Shown here in pieces: positions 8,219-16,634 of a DNA stretch of 64,000 nucleotides (positions within the stretch are counted from its first letter, which is position 1; the number at the start of each line of letters is the position of its first letter). A program made the translations under genes and the position numbers. The notes under the pieces were generated by a model. It had not been told where the DNA came from, ran no database searches, and worked only from the letters and a program-made list of their open reading frames with translations. The stretch is taken from positions 1-64,000 of the forward strand of contig NZ_AJLF01000002.1 in assembly GCF_000258515.1 (NCBI RefSeq), in the 5' to 3' direction. The stretch is from Thermococcus zilligii AN1 (lineage in GTDB: Archaea; Methanobacteriota_B; Thermococci; Thermococcales; Thermococcaceae).

Positions 8219-8974
8219 ATGACGTACGTGGCTGTTCTGGCCAACATAAACGGAAACTTCCCGGCGTTCGCGAAGGCCCTCGAAAGGATTGAAGAGCTAA
8301 AAGGAGAGGGCTATGAAATTGAGAAATACTACATCCTGGGCAACATCATAGGGCTCTTCCCATACCCAAAGGAGACCATTGACGCGCTGGATGACCTGAT
8401 GAAGGAAAACAGGGTAAAGGTGATCCGTGGTAAATTCGACGAGATCATCGCGGAAAGCGACCCGCACGCGGAGGGCCCGGATTACATGGACAGACTGGCT
8501 CTCCCCCACTACATCAAAAAGGCCCTAAAGTACACGTGGGAAAAGCTCGGACACGAGGGAAGAGAGTTCATAAGGGATCTACCGATTTACTTAGTGGACA
8601 AGATAGGGAAAAACGACATCTTCGGCGTTTATGGAAGCCCGCTTAATCCCTTTGACGGAGAAGTACTTCCAGACCAGCCCACAAGCTACTACGGGGCGAT
8701 AATGAGGCCCGTAAAGGACTACGAGATACTCTTCGTCTCGTCCCCGAGGTACCCCGTGAACGCAATGACCAGGTATGGAAGGGTCGTCTGCCCTGGAAGC
8801 GTAGGCTATCCCCCGGGGAGAGAACACAGGGCAACGTTTGCACTGGTGGACGTGGATACCCTCCATACTAAGTTCATAGAGGTCGAGTACAACAAGAAGT
8901 TGATCGAGGAAAAGATAAAGACCGAAGGCCTCCCGGAGGAAATCATCAAGGTACTCCACCATGGAAAAGTCTGA
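8219..8974 (+). CDS. Metallophosphoesterase-fold protein with all metal ligands lost
   Basis: A 251-residue protein that follows the calcineurin-like phosphoesterase fold from end to end but has replaced nearly every metal ligand. The usual D-x-H is N9-x-N11 (ANINGNF for SDIHGN), GD is GN at 41-42, GNHD is GKFD at 71-74, the next His is Y138 (VYGSP), and GHTH is SSPR at 174-177. Structural text such as CPGSVGYPPG is kept. Active enzymes of this class appear elsewhere in the window (48204-48716). It has a strong GGAGGTG binding site and healthy codon use, so it looks expressed. A binding or regulatory role is inferred. Confidence 0.85.
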   Translation: MTYVAVLANINGNFPAFAKALERIEELKGEGYEIEKYYILGNIIGLFPYPKETIDALDDLMKENRVKVIRGKFDEIIAESDPHAEGPDYMDRLALPHYIKKALKYTWEKLGHEGREFIRDLPIYLVDKIGKNDIFGVYGSPLNPFDGEVLPDQPTSYYGAIMRPVKDYEILFVSSPRYPVNAMTRYGRVVCPGSVGYPPGREHRATFALVDVDTLHTKFIEVEYNKKLIEEKIKTEGLPEEIIKVLHHGKV

Positions 8975-8985
8975 GGTTTCCTTTT

Positions 8986-9285
8986 TCATCCCTTTTGGAA
9001 CCCCAGGTAAAAACCTGCTATAAAAGCACCAGTCCCCGGAAGAAGTCCAACGGCCTTCTGGACCAGACTTACTGTCTGAGAGGTTGCACTCTCAGCCAAA
9101 TTGAAAAGTTTCTGGGTATCTATTGTTATGACGCCCTTCTGCTGGAGCCAGAACAGGCTGAGTATATAGGCACCGATTATCGTCATCACTATTTTCATGA
9201 ACTTCTTCAGAGCGTAGCCGGTGACGAAGCCCGCTACACCCCCGACGCCAACATCCCCCATCATACCACCAAGGCTAAACTCCAT
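8986..9285 (-). CDS. FUN14 family membrane protein
   Basis: A 99-residue protein with the FUN14 pattern: glycine-rich start, GVGGVAGFVTGYALKKFMK, then hydrophobic MTIIGAYILSLFWLQ and a C-terminal glycine-rich helix with GAFIAGFYLGF. Two to three membrane-associated helices are expected. In eukaryotes FUNDC1 is a mitochondrial outer-membrane protein; archaeal relatives have no defined role. ATG 9285 is preceded by GGTGATGACGC. It shares a divergent promoter region with the PadR gene and is convergent with the phosphoesterase-like gene. Confidence 0.85.
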   Translation of the reverse strand: MEFSLGGMMGDVGVGGVAGFVTGYALKKFMKIVMTIIGAYILSLFWLQQKGVITIDTQKLFNLAESATSQTVSLVQKAVGLLPGTGAFIAGFYLGFQKG

Positions 9286-9343
9286 GCGTCATCACCGGGG
9301 ATACTGAAACATGGGAATTAATAAAGTTTTCCAGAGCAAAAGG

Positions 9344-9351
9344 TTTAAATT
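9344..9351 (+). promoter_or_regulatory. TATA box of the PadR gene
   Basis: TTTAAATT lies 48 bp before ATG 9399. A minus-strand TATA for the FUN14 gene (TTTATTAA) lies at 9318-9325, giving a compact divergent promoter. Confidence 0.5.
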
Positions 9352-9398
9352 ACACGGCTTTGAAATATTTTACGAGCCTTAAACTCGAAGGTGGGAGC

Positions 9399-9725
9399 AT
9401 GACGGGCCCAATGGAAAGGTTAAAGGTTAAAATAACGAAGGAAGTTTTATGGCTCTACGTACTCAGCCTCCTCAAAGAGAGGCCCATGTACGCCTATGAA
9501 CTGAAGCAGAGAATAAAGGAAAGCTTTGGGTTCGAACCCGCGACGGTAAGTTCCTACGTCGTCCTGTACAAGCTGGAAAAAGAGGGCTATGTAACTTCGG
9601 AATGGCAGGAAAGTGAGGTCGGGAAGCCACTCAGGAAGTACTACCGCCTAACCCCGAAGGGGGAGAAACTGCTGGAGGAAGGCATAGCTTTTCTCGAAGG
9701 GATACTCTCAAAATTGAAGGGATAA
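9399..9725 (+). CDS. PadR-family winged-helix transcription regulator
   Basis: A 108-residue PadR-type regulator. The winged helix-turn-helix covers about residues 20-100: LWLYVLSLLKERPMYAYELKQRI, the recognition helix around TVSSYVVLYKLEKEGYV, then a wing with KPLRKYYRLTPKGEKLLEE, the family hallmark. A short C-terminal helix follows for dimerisation. ATG 9399 follows GGTGGG. Its divergent neighbour is the FUN14 gene, a plausible target along with itself. No ligand can be predicted. Confidence 0.93.
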   Translation: MTGPMERLKVKITKEVLWLYVLSLLKERPMYAYELKQRIKESFGFEPATVSSYVVLYKLEKEGYVTSEWQESEVGKPLRKYYRLTPKGEKLLEEGIAFLEGILSKLKG

Positions 9726-9773
9726 GCCACCAGGCGTAGCAAAACGGAAAACATAAAGACAGAATAGAAAACC

Positions 9774-9932
9774 TCAGCGTGCCATTCCACCGCGTGGCTC
9801 TCTCGCCTTTGGTCTAAGCCCCTTGTAGCCGCACTTTCTGCACTTCTCGGCCTTCCAGGGGTTAGTAGCACCGCAGCGCCTGCAAATGTATTTCTTAAAT
9901 ATTCTTGCCTCAGCTTCAGGGAATCTCGCCAT
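9774..9932 (-). CDS. 50S ribosomal protein L40e
   Basis: A 52-residue zinc-ribbon ribosomal protein of the large subunit. It reads [20 protein letters not shown] and continues with two CxxC pairs (YICRRCGA and EKCRKCGY) that bind one zinc, then a basic tail. Size and motifs match archaeal L40e. It ends the S13-to-S2 operon after a tRNA-Leu gene. Confidence 0.97.
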   Translation of the reverse strand: MARFPEAEARIFKKYICRRCGATNPWKAEKCRKCGYKGLRPKAREPRGGMAR

Positions 9933-9967
9933 CGTAATCACCCCAAGATCCTGACATGTCTTAAAGC

Positions 9968-10055
9968 TGGTGCGGGGGACGGGATTCGAACCCGCGCAGC
10001 CCTGCGGCAGCGGATCTTAAGTCCGCCCCCTTTGGCCAGGCTCGGGCACCCCCGC
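9968..10055 (-). tRNA. tRNA-Leu (anticodon TAA)
   Basis: Class II tRNA with a long variable arm: acceptor GCGGGGG/CCCCCGC, anticodon stem GCGGA/TCCGC, loop CTTAAGA giving anticodon TAA, T arm GCGGG-TTCGAAT-CCCGT. CCA is encoded (9968-9970). It sits between S2 and L40e and is probably cut out of the operon transcript. Confidence 0.96.
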
Positions 10056-10094
10056 GCGAGGGAAATTAAGTGGGGGGAGTTAAAAAGTTTCCCC

Positions 10095-10700
10095 TCAGGC
10101 TTTGACGATCGTCATCTCGAAGTCCTCAACCGGAACCTTGAAGTCCTCCCTGCTCTCAATTTCCTTCCTGTTGTAGAGTATCTCCCTTGCGAGGATCCAG
10201 TAAATGAGGGCCAAAGATTTCCTGCCCTTGTTGTTGGTCGGTATCGCTAAGTCGACGTAGCTGAGGAAGTTCTCGGTGTCAACGAGGGCAACTATCGGGA
10301 TACCTATCTCAACGGCTTCCTTCACAGCCTGGTGGTCGGCCCTCGGGTCGGTGACGATGAGAACGTCAGGTTCTACGAAGTTCCTGACCTGCGGGTTGGT
10401 CATAGTTCCCGGAAGGAAACGGCCTGGTATTGTCCTGGCGCCGGTGACCTCGCCGAACTTCTTGACGGGCTTTTGGCCATAGAGCCTGACGCTCACGGCG
10501 AGGATGCTCTCGGGGTCAAACTTGGCAAGGAACTTGCCGGTGACCCTCAAGCGCTCGTCGGTTTTCCTGACGTCGAGGACGTAAAGGCCGTCCTGTCTAA
10601 CCCGGTAGATGAACTTCTTCATGTCCTCTGTCTTCTGCTGGGTGCCGATGTGGACACCTGCGGCAAGGTATTGATCGAGCGGAACCAGATACTCCTCCAT
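10095..10700 (-). CDS. rps2: 30S ribosomal protein S2
   Basis: A 201-residue S2 protein of the small subunit. Signature stretches include [12 protein letters not shown] near the start, [14 protein letters not shown], and the C-terminal [14 protein letters not shown] and [20 protein letters not shown]. The ATG at 10700 is preceded by GGAGGT nine bases before; a TTG at 10709 is less likely because it overlaps that site. It follows the enolase-like gene in the conserved archaeal S2 cluster. Confidence 0.98.
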   Translation of the reverse strand: MEEYLVPLDQYLAAGVHIGTQQKTEDMKKFIYRVRQDGLYVLDVRKTDERLRVTGKFLAKFDPESILAVSVRLYGQKPVKKFGEVTGARTIPGRFLPGTMTNPQVRNFVEPDVLIVTDPRADHQAVKEAVEIGIPIVALVDTENFLSYVDLAIPTNNKGRKSLALIYWILAREILYNRKEIESREDFKVPVEDFEMTIVKA

Positions 10701-10715
10701 CTTTCCCAACCTCCT

Positions 10716-11756
10716 TCATTCTTCAAACGTTATCAACCTACCCCTTTCGCCGAGATCCTCGGCAATTCTGTTGAGTTCATTAAGCTTAGCCACCGAGTCC
10801 TTCCCCAGCATAATGGCCGGGCAGCGAAGGCCCAGGGCTATGTGGGGAAGGGCCTCGTCGGCCGATTCATATCTGGCCTCGGCCAGGATTGGGGTTATTC
10901 TCTCGGATTTAACATCGCTGACTAAATTGTAGAGATCAGTGAGAGTGCCGAGGTTTATGGGTTTTATGGACAGGGCATTGTAGTAGCGTCTGTCGAGTAT
11001 GCCCTTTCTCTGGAAGAGATACTCTCCATCGACAAAAACTCCATGGGTTCCGGCTATCAGCTCAAGGAACACCTCTTCGTCGCCCACCGGCTTTATATAG
11101 GAAACGTTGTAATCCTCAACGATGGAAAGCACTTCCTGGATCGAGAGGGGTTTCTTCTGGACTATGCCCAGAGTTACTTCGAGGCCCAGCTCACTTCCAA
11201 CCTTCTCGCTGGCCCTGGAAAGTTCCTCAAGCGAAGGCTTCTCTGCAACATTCAGGAGATTAACCGCGGCGTCAACAACATCGGTTATCTCCATGATGTC
11301 CTTTACCAGGACATAGTAGTCGAAGTCTTCTCCCCCCATAATCTCAAGGAGTGGAACCGGGAGTTCTGTTGTGAATGTACCCCCGATGTAGCTGTACAGG
11401 GGCATCTTCTTTACACTGGCCGCCGCCTTGGCAACGGCCACCGAGACCGCCAGTGCAGTGTTGGCCCCGATGTGGCTGAAGTCCTCCGTCCCGTCTATCT
11501 CCCAGAGATAACTGTCGATCAGCTCCTGCTCGCTCGCGTCGAATCCTATGAGTTCGGGCCCTATGATCTCGTCAACCTCACTGACCGCTCTGTGGGCCTC
11601 CGCTATGTAGAGCTGAGGGTTATCATCGACAGGGGCGGCGAAGCGGCCGAAGCCCGAAGTAGTTATGACGTCAACTTCAACCGAATACCTACCACCCCTG
11701 AGCACTGCAACCCTGCCCACTATGTTCTCTATGATGGTCATCGCCCATTCCCTCAT
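10716..11756 (-). CDS. Enolase-like protein with degenerate active site
   Basis: A 346-residue relative of enolase, about 80 residues shorter than the glycolytic enzyme. The barrel text is recognisable ([48 protein letters not shown] with the catalytic-position Lys kept). The metal-binding stretches are not: the usual IEDP reads YIKPVGDEE, and the GDD segment reads FVDGEYLF; the GGxHA loop is GGEDFD. Enolase activity is therefore doubtful. ATG 11756 overlaps the rpoK stop (ATGA), implying translational coupling. A separate true enolase is expected elsewhere in the genome. Its place in the S2 operon is conserved in archaea. Confidence 0.9.
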   Translation of the reverse strand: MREWAMTIIENIVGRVAVLRGGRYSVEVDVITTSGFGRFAAPVDDNPQLYIAEAHRAVSEVDEIIGPELIGFDASEQELIDSYLWEIDGTEDFSHIGANTALAVSVAVAKAAASVKKMPLYSYIGGTFTTELPVPLLEIMGGEDFDYYVLVKDIMEITDVVDAAVNLLNVAEKPSLEELSRASEKVGSELGLEVTLGIVQKKPLSIQEVLSIVEDYNVSYIKPVGDEEVFLELIAGTHGVFVDGEYLFQRKGILDRRYYNALSIKPINLGTLTDLYNLVSDVKSERITPILAEARYESADEALPHIALGLRCPAIMLGKDSVAKLNELNRIAEDLGERGRLITFEE

Positions 11757-11926
11757 ACGGGTCTTACAACTGTTATTGGGATTACCCCCATCTCAAACTC
11801 GACTATCGCGGCCTGGAGCGGAGTAGCCCCCTCCGGGACGTCCACCAGCACGGGGGCACCCATTGCTATCTGGAGCGCCCTCGCTCCGATGATGCGGGCC
11901 TTTTCAAAGCGGGTATATGTGAACAT
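11753..11926 (-). CDS. rpoK: RNA polymerase subunit K
   Basis: A 57-residue RpoK, the archaeal counterpart of Rpb6 and bacterial omega. It reads [20 protein letters not shown] and then [11 protein letters not shown], matching the family. It helps assemble and clamp the large RNA polymerase subunits. ATG 11926 follows GGTGGTAAGC. The gene lies between tRNA-Pro and the enolase-like gene and ends by overlapping the latter. Confidence 0.98.
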   Translation of the reverse strand: MFTYTRFEKARIIGARALQIAMGAPVLVDVPEGATPLQAAIVEFEMGVIPITVVRPV

Positions 11927-11962
11927 GCTTACCACCCTGCCACTTCCAGTGAGGTCAAATTT

Positions 11963-12040
11963 TGGTGGGGCCGCCGGGATTTGAACCCGGGTCTCCGGCA
12001 CCCCAAGCCGGGAGGATAGACCAAGCTACCCCACGGCCCC
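11963..12040 (-). tRNA. tRNA-Pro (anticodon GGG)
   Basis: Acceptor GGGGCCG/CGGCCCC, anticodon stem CCGGC/GCCGG, loop TTGGGGT with anticodon GGG, T arm CCGGG-TTCAAAT-CCCGG. CCA is encoded (11963-11965). It lies between rpoN and rpoK within the operon. Confidence 0.96.
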
Positions 12041-12055
12041 CCAGAAAGGTGGTTT

Positions 12056-12253
12056 TTAATACACCTTATACTCCATTACCTGGTCTATTAACTCGACGTG
12101 GCTCAGGAGGGTTCTTCTGCAGCAGTACCTCTCAACACCGAGCTCGTCCAGTACTCTAACCGGATCTTCCCCGGCCTCGACCCTCTTCTTGAACTCGTAG
12201 TATTTGTCGCCTATGACCTTGCCACACGTGAAACACCTTACGGGGACTATCAA
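12056..12253 (-). CDS. rpoN: RNA polymerase subunit N
   Basis: A 65-residue RpoN, the Rpb10 counterpart that joins the D-L platform of archaeal RNA polymerase. The zinc-binding pattern CFTCGK at the start and RYCCRR near residue 44 is intact. The TTG at 12253 is chosen because GGGGTGAT precedes it with the usual four-base gap and gives the family-standard beginning IVPVRC; the ATG at 12259 sits inside that site. Confidence 0.96.
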   Translation of the reverse strand: MIVPVRCFTCGKVIGDKYYEFKKRVEAGEDPVRVLDELGVERYCCRRTLLSHVELIDQVMEYKVY

Positions 12254-12285
12254 CCCCATCACCCCAAATTTTTAAAGGAAAGCCA

Positions 12286-12693
12286 TCAGCGGTAGGACTT
12301 CTGCCTCTTGGCCCTCGGACCCTTGGTCGAGCGGTTGGGCTTGTGGGGCTCGGTTCTCCTGCTGTCACCAACGAGCATAGTTCTGTCATACTTCATAAAC
12401 TTTTCCTTCAGGTTCATGTCGTTGGTCCACTCAACGAGGGCCCTGGCTATGGCGACGCGGGCAGCTTCTGCCTGCCCCATGAAGCCGCCGCCCTCCACCT
12501 GGACGTCGATGTCAACCTTGCTGACGATCTCCTCACCCGCAAGGATCAGCGGTTCCATGATGGCGAAGCGAGCCATCTCGGGCTCGATTATCTCGACCGG
12601 CTTGTGGTTGATCCTGACGCGGCCCTTCCCTTCCCTTATGGTGGCCCTCGCTATGGCAGTCTTTCTTTTACCAGCAGTCTGGATGACCCTCAT
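12286..12693 (-). CDS. rps9: 30S ribosomal protein S9
   Basis: A 135-residue S9 (uS9). It begins [18 protein letters not shown] and ends [11 protein letters not shown], the basic C-terminal tail that reaches the P-site tRNA. ATG 12693 is preceded by GGTGAGAAAG. It lies between L13 and rpoN in the conserved L18e-L13-S9 row. Confidence 0.98.
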   Translation of the reverse strand: MRVIQTAGKRKTAIARATIREGKGRVRINHKPVEIIEPEMARFAIMEPLILAGEEIVSKVDIDVQVEGGGFMGQAEAARVAIARALVEWTNDMNLKEKFMKYDRTMLVGDSRRTEPHKPNRSTKGPRAKRQKSYR

Positions 12694-12703
12694 CTTTCTC
12701 ACC

Positions 12704-13132
12704 TCAGAACTTTCCACCCAGGAACTTGGCAACCTCACCAACGGTGACGTACTTCGGAGTTGCAAGCCTCGACATGTGAGCCTCACTTATGGTCTCGAAC
12801 TCCTTACCCTCCAACTCCCTGGGAACACCAGCGTAGACCTTGAGCCTCTTGAAGGCCTTCCTTCCGCGGTCTGTCTTCCACGGGAGCATTCCCCTGATGC
12901 TTCTCCTGACAATCTCGTCGCTCCTCTTCGGGTAGAATGGCCCCCTCCTGGGGTTGGTTCTGGTTCTGAGCTCAGTCCTCTGCTTATACCTGGCGAAGAT
13001 GTCCTCCCTGTTTCCCGTGATGACGGCCTTTTCCGCGTTGACTATGACGACTTCTTCGCCTTCGAGGAGCATCTTGGCAACCTTTGAGGCGAGCCTTCCA
13101 AGTATGAGTCCTTCAGCGTTGATTATCCTCAT
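12704..13132 (-). CDS. rpl13: 50S ribosomal protein L13
   Basis: A 142-residue L13 (uL13). It starts [20 protein letters not shown], contains [10 protein letters not shown] and the [21 protein letters not shown] signature split across its centre, and lies between L18e and S9, overlapping neither. Confidence 0.98.
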   Translation of the reverse strand: MRIINAEGLILGRLASKVAKMLLEGEEVVIVNAEKAVITGNREDIFARYKQRTELRTRTNPRRGPFYPKRSDEIVRRSIRGMLPWKTDRGRKAFKRLKVYAGVPRELEGKEFETISEAHMSRLATPKYVTVGEVAKFLGGKF

Positions 13133-13138
13133 AGCCCA

Positions 13139-13504
13139 TCACTCCATTATGATTACTCCACTACCCTTCGGGTTTCTCTCGATGAGCTCCTCAATCGTGA
13201 GAACCTCGCCACCGGCCTCGACTATCTTCTTCTTGGCCATCTCGCTGAACTTCCAGGCGGCAACGGTGACCTTGTGCTCGAGCTTGCCTGCACCAAGAAC
13301 GCTCCCCGGAACGATGATGGTGTCACCCTCTTTGGTGTAGCGGTTTATTTTGCTGACGTTTACCTCGGCCCTCTGCCTCCTTGGCCTCTCAAGGCGCCAT
13401 GCGATGTCCTTCCATATCCTAACCCCTTCCTCGTTCGACTTCTTTCTGAGGTAACGGATGAGTCTCCTCAGGTTCACATCAGTTGGTCCAGTTCTTTTGA
13501 CCAT
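13139..13504 (-). CDS. 50S ribosomal protein L18e
   Basis: A 121-residue L18e (eL18), related to L15. It carries [19 protein letters not shown] and the family C-terminal [20 protein letters not shown] 13504 is used because GGGAGGT lies six bases upstream; an ATG two codons earlier directly abuts that site. It is first after the tRNA-Leu(CAA) gene. Confidence 0.97.
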   Translation of the reverse strand: MVKRTGPTDVNLRRLIRYLRKKSNEEGVRIWKDIAWRLERPRRQRAEVNVSKINRYTKEGDTIIVPGSVLGAGKLEHKVTVAAWKFSEMAKKKIVEAGGEVLTIEELIERNPKGSGVIIME

Positions 13505-13570
13505 GATCATACCTCCCGTTCTCTCTCACAGTGGGAAACCGACAGGTCCGGACGGGGTGAGCGTGAATAG

Positions 13571-13655
13571 TGCGGGGGCGGGGATTTGAACCCCGGAACC
13601 CCTGCGGGAGTGGATCTTGAGTCCACCGCCTTTGACCAGGCTCGGCAACCCCCGC
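13571..13655 (-). tRNA. tRNA-Leu (anticodon CAA), CCA not encoded
   Basis: Class II tRNA with acceptor GCGGGGG/CCCCCGC, anticodon stem GTGGA/TCCAC, loop CTCAAGA with anticodon CAA, and T arm CGGGG-TTCAAAT-CCCCG. The A discriminator is followed by CTA, so unlike the other five tRNAs here the CCA end must be added enzymatically. Its 5' end is one base from the rpoD stop codon. Confidence 0.95.
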
Positions 13656-13656
13656 G

Positions 13657-14439
13657 TCAGTCGGCTAATTTATGGAGCTCGTTTATAAATCTATCGCTCT
13701 TTCTCATGAGTATCTTGAGTGCTGTGCTGACGATTTCCCCAACGGGGAGTTCTCCGTTGCTCTCCACGGTAAAGACGAACGTATTGGGCACCACTTCCTC
13801 CCTGATCTTCTCACCTTCGTATGCCTCAAATTTGCGGGGGAGGTAGAAAGACTTGGTGGTCTCTATCACAAGCTCCTTTTCAGTTTCCTCAACTGGGAGG
13901 CCTCTCTTTTTGGCGAGTTCTTTAAGTTCTTTCCACTCGGGAACTTCTTTGCTCACGTGGATCCTCGTGAGGTACTTGTAGTAGACAAAGCCCGGCTGCC
14001 ACTTGGCGTGGTCCTTTCCGCGGCCGAGCCTTGCATAGGCGTTGAGAGCAAGCTTTTGCCCTTCGGCGAGCTTTACTATCGGGATATTGGGATTAGCGGG
14101 CTTAATTTCGGGGTCATCGCTCTTGAGATCGCCGGAGTATACGACCCCCGGGCCTTCGGCCTGGAGCGAAAGGGTAACCGTGTAATCATCCAGTTCCAGG
14201 GAATCGAGGGAAAACCTGGTGTATGGCGTCGTCAGGGGGATCATAGCCAGCCTGTGGGCTATTATCTCGTCAAACAGAGCTGAATCGTTCTCGAAAAATT
14301 CGACCTCGTCAACCGCAAAAGTCGGGACCTCCGCCAAAATAGTCCTCCTGAGGGCATTGGCAAAAGCTACATCAACGCCACGGAGAATGAACTTCAGAGA
14401 ATCTTCCCTTTTTTCAAGAATTTCGAACTTGGGCTCCAT
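13657..14439 (-). CDS. rpoD: RNA polymerase subunit D
   Basis: A 260-residue RpoD, counterpart of Rpb3 and bacterial alpha, which with subunit L nucleates polymerase assembly. The alpha-motif [19 protein letters not shown] and the following [11 protein letters not shown] are clear. The insert domain has no cysteine cluster, so no iron-sulfur centre is expected. ATG 14439 follows GGTGGTGCAC; the GTG at 14451 is part of the upstream site region. The stop codon is one base from the tRNA-Leu 5' end. Confidence 0.97.
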   Translation of the reverse strand: MEPKFEILEKREDSLKFILRGVDVAFANALRRTILAEVPTFAVDEVEFFENDSALFDEIIAHRLAMIPLTTPYTRFSLDSLELDDYTVTLSLQAEGPGVVYSGDLKSDDPEIKPANPNIPIVKLAEGQKLALNAYARLGRGKDHAKWQPGFVYYKYLTRIHVSKEVPEWKELKELAKKRGLPVEETEKELVIETTKSFYLPRKFEAYEGEKIREEVVPNTFVFTVESNGELPVGEIVSTALKILMRKSDRFINELHKLAD

Positions 14440-14468
14440 GTGCACCACCAAAAAAGAAGTTATGGGGG

Positions 14469-14885
14469 TCAGACACGCCTACCCCTTCTTCCGCCCTTTG
14501 GCCTGGTGCCGTCGTGGGGTATTGGTGTAACGTCCTCAACGCGGCCTATCTTTAGTCCCGCCCTGGCGAGGGCCCTGATGGCCGCCTGGGCACCGGGGCC
14601 CGGGCTCTTGCTCTTGCTTCCACCGGGTGCGCGAACCCTTATGTGGACACCGGTGATACCCTTCTCCATGGCCTCTTCTGCGACCCTCCTGGCGGCCAGC
14701 ATGGCCGCGTAGGGGGAAGGCTCATCCCTGTCAGCTTTGACGACCATACCACCGCTACACCTGCTGATCGTCTCGGCCCCGGTGAGATCAGTGATGTGGA
14801 TGATGGTATTGTTGTAGGAGGAGTAGATGTGCGCGACTCCCCACTTCTCCTTCTTCTTTATGCTAACCTGCCCTTCCTCGCTCAT
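14469..14885 (-). CDS. rps11: 30S ribosomal protein S11
   Basis: A 138-residue S11 (uS11). It reads [20 protein letters not shown], then [20 protein letters not shown] and the C-terminal [20 protein letters not shown], the universal tail. The start overlaps the end of S4 by four bases, a coupling typical of this operon. Confidence 0.98.
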   Translation of the reverse strand: MSEEGQVSIKKKEKWGVAHIYSSYNNTIIHITDLTGAETISRCSGGMVVKADRDEPSPYAAMLAARRVAEEAMEKGITGVHIRVRAPGGSKSKSPGPGAQAAIRALARAGLKIGRVEDVTPIPHDGTRPKGGRRGRRV

Positions 14886-15424
14886 GCCTCACCACCCTGC
14901 TTAGCCTGTTCAATAACCATCCTCTCGGGGTGGCTCTCCTTGGCAAAGGGAGAGCCCTTGGCGTAGGTTATAGCGTCTTCCTCCTCACGGAGGACGAGAT
15001 AACCCGGGGAACGGATTATCTGGCCGTTGACCTGGATATGTCCGTGAACTATAAGCTGTCTGGCCTGCCTTATGGTCCTTGCAAAGCCTTTCCTGTAGAC
15101 AATGGTCTGCAACCTTCTGTCAAGAACGTCCTCGACGGTGAGGGAGAGGACATCATCGAGGACTGCATCGGCCGGAAGTAGACCGAGCCTGTAAAGCCTC
15201 TGGAGGAGCTGGGCCCTCTCGATCTCAGCCTGCTTTCCACGGGCCGCGAGGAGTCTCCTCGCCCTACGCCTGAACTCCTTGAGCTGGGTCTCGTGGCGCC
15301 AGAGCTCCTTCTTGTTCTTGAGGGCGTACTTCCTCATGAGGACTCTCTCACGGTCGAGCCTCTCCTTAATCCACGGGTGAGAGGGAGTCTCATACTTCTT
15401 CCTCTGCCTCTTCGGGTCTCCCAT
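14882..15424 (-). CDS. rps4: 30S ribosomal protein S4
   Basis: A 180-residue archaeal S4 (uS4). It starts [17 protein letters not shown] and contains an S4 RNA-binding domain from about residue 104: [38 protein letters not shown]. It binds 16S rRNA early in assembly. It overlaps S11 by four bases and follows S13. Confidence 0.98.
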   Translation of the reverse strand: MGDPKRQRKKYETPSHPWIKERLDRERVLMRKYALKNKKELWRHETQLKEFRRRARRLLAARGKQAEIERAQLLQRLYRLGLLPADAVLDDVLSLTVEDVLDRRLQTIVYRKGFARTIRQARQLIVHGHIQVNGQIIRSPGYLVLREEEDAITYAKGSPFAKESHPERMVIEQAKQGGEA

Positions 15425-15434
15425 TTACACCACC

Positions 15435-15884
15435 TCACTTCTTCTTCCTGCTAACACCAACGGTAGTTCCATGCCTGAAGTTCGACCTCGTTCTCTGGCC
15501 CCTGACCGGGAGACCAAGCTCGTGCCTGATGCCGCGGTAGGCCCTTATCCTCTTCAGCCTGTTGATGTCCTCACGCCAGGCCATGGCAAGCTTGGCGGTG
15601 ATGAGGTGCATGTCCTTACCCGTCTCGTAGTCCTTCGGCCTGTTCACTGCCCACGCGGGGATTCCGTGGGCAACAGGATCCTCGAGGATTTTCTCTATCA
15701 GCTTGACCTGCTGGTCGGTGAGGTAGCCTGCCTTCATGAACGGGTCTATGCCTGCAACTCTCAGCACCATCGTGGCAAAGTTTATCCCTATTCCCCTTAT
15801 GCCAGTCAGTGCCCACCTAAGCTGTTTGTTTCCGTTCAGATCAACGCCCGCAACGCGGACTATGTGCCTGAAGTTCTCGGTCAT
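15435..15884 (-). CDS. rps13: 30S ribosomal protein S13
   Basis: A 149-residue S13 (uS13). It has [20 protein letters not shown], the helix-hairpin-helix [16 protein letters not shown], and the C-terminal [20 protein letters not shown] that contacts tRNA and the subunit bridge. ATG 15884 is chosen with GGAGGT nine bases before; GTG 15893 and TTG 15890 are alternatives. It is the first protein gene after tRNA-Ser. Confidence 0.97.
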   Translation of the reverse strand: MTENFRHIVRVAGVDLNGNKQLRWALTGIRGIGINFATMVLRVAGIDPFMKAGYLTDQQVKLIEKILEDPVAHGIPAWAVNRPKDYETGKDMHLITAKLAMAWREDINRLKRIRAYRGIRHELGLPVRGQRTRSNFRHGTTVGVSRKKK

Positions 15885-15919
15885 TACCAACACACCTCCA
15901 CATCTTTCTCAGAGGATTT

Positions 15920-16006
15920 TGGCGCCGGGACGGGGATTTGAACCCCGGCGGGCAAACGCCCACGGGCTCTCAAGGCCCGCGCCATTCCAGGCTAGGCGAT
16001 CCCGGC
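15920..16006 (-). tRNA. tRNA-Ser (anticodon TGA), overlapping an upstream gene end
   Basis: Class II tRNA: acceptor GCCGGGA/TCCCGGC, anticodon stem CGGGC/GCCCG, loop CTTGAGA with anticodon TGA, long variable arm GGGCG..CGCCC, T arm CGGGG-TTCAAAT-CCCCG. CCA is encoded (15920-15922). Its first 15 bases also encode the last four residues and stop of the methyltransferase gene. Confidence 0.96.
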
Positions 16007-16579
16007 ATACACGCGATAGCCAGACCCCTTAGCCAGCTCTCTCACTTCGGTAAAGCTCTCCTCCAGCAGGGCCTTAATATAGTTTGCGCCCTGCTTTGTG
16101 CGGACGACCAGCTGCAGCAACCCCCCGTCGTTGAGATGCCTGGGAGCGTTTATAACTATTTCCCTCAGGATGTCCTTGCCAGCGTGAACCGGGGGGTTTG
16201 TAATGATAGCGTCGAACTTCTCCCCCCTAACGGGCTCGTAAAGGTTCCCCCACCTAACCTCGGCGTTTCTAACGCCGTTGATTTTTAAGTTTTTCTTCGC
16301 TATGGCAACTGCCCGCCTGTTAACATCGGTCATCACCACGTGATCAACGAAGCGGGAGGCCACTATTCCAATCGCACCGTAGCCGCAGCCCAGATCGAGG
16401 ACGCGCCAGTTATCGTTGAGCACCATGCTCTCTATGAGCAGTTCCGTCCCCCTGTCGAGCTTCCCGAAGGAGAAGACCCCACTGGCGGTGATGAACTTGA
16501 AGCACTGCCCCCTGAGGCAGACCTCTATCGTTTTGGTCTTCAACGGCGTGCTCGGCTCTTCTGAGTAGTAGTGGCTCAT
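15992..16579 (-). CDS. RsmC-like class I SAM-dependent methyltransferase
   Basis: A 195-residue methyltransferase with a Rossmann fold: VLDLGCGYGAIGI binds S-adenosylmethionine (about residues 60-72), TDVNRRAV follows at strand 2, and the N6/N2-type ITNPPVHAG motif sits near 128-136. It resembles the catalytic half of 16S rRNA G1207 methyltransferase RsmC, so an RNA guanine target is likely but not shown. ATG 16579 lies about 22 bp from a TTTATAAA box (16601-16608), suggesting a leaderless mRNA. The TAG stop is the one inside the tRNA-Ser D-arm region; RNase P cutting would separate it. Confidence 0.9.
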   Translation of the reverse strand: MSHYYSEEPSTPLKTKTIEVCLRGQCFKFITASGVFSFGKLDRGTELLIESMVLNDNWRVLDLGCGYGAIGIVASRFVDHVVMTDVNRRAVAIAKKNLKINGVRNAEVRWGNLYEPVRGEKFDAIITNPPVHAGKDILREIVINAPRHLNDGGLLQLVVRTKQGANYIKALLEESFTEVRELAKGSGYRVYAGIA

Positions 16580-16634
16580 GTGCGGTGGTAAGAAGAGGGG
16601 TTTATAAAGATGAAGGGCAGAGCGGTTTATAGGG

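Noticed and set aside
10032-15941. Long plus-strand frames across the ribosomal operon (for example 11043-11984 and 12308-13087)
   Set aside because: They mirror GC-rich minus-strand genes for S2, enolase-like, S9, L13 and others; none shows a family motif.
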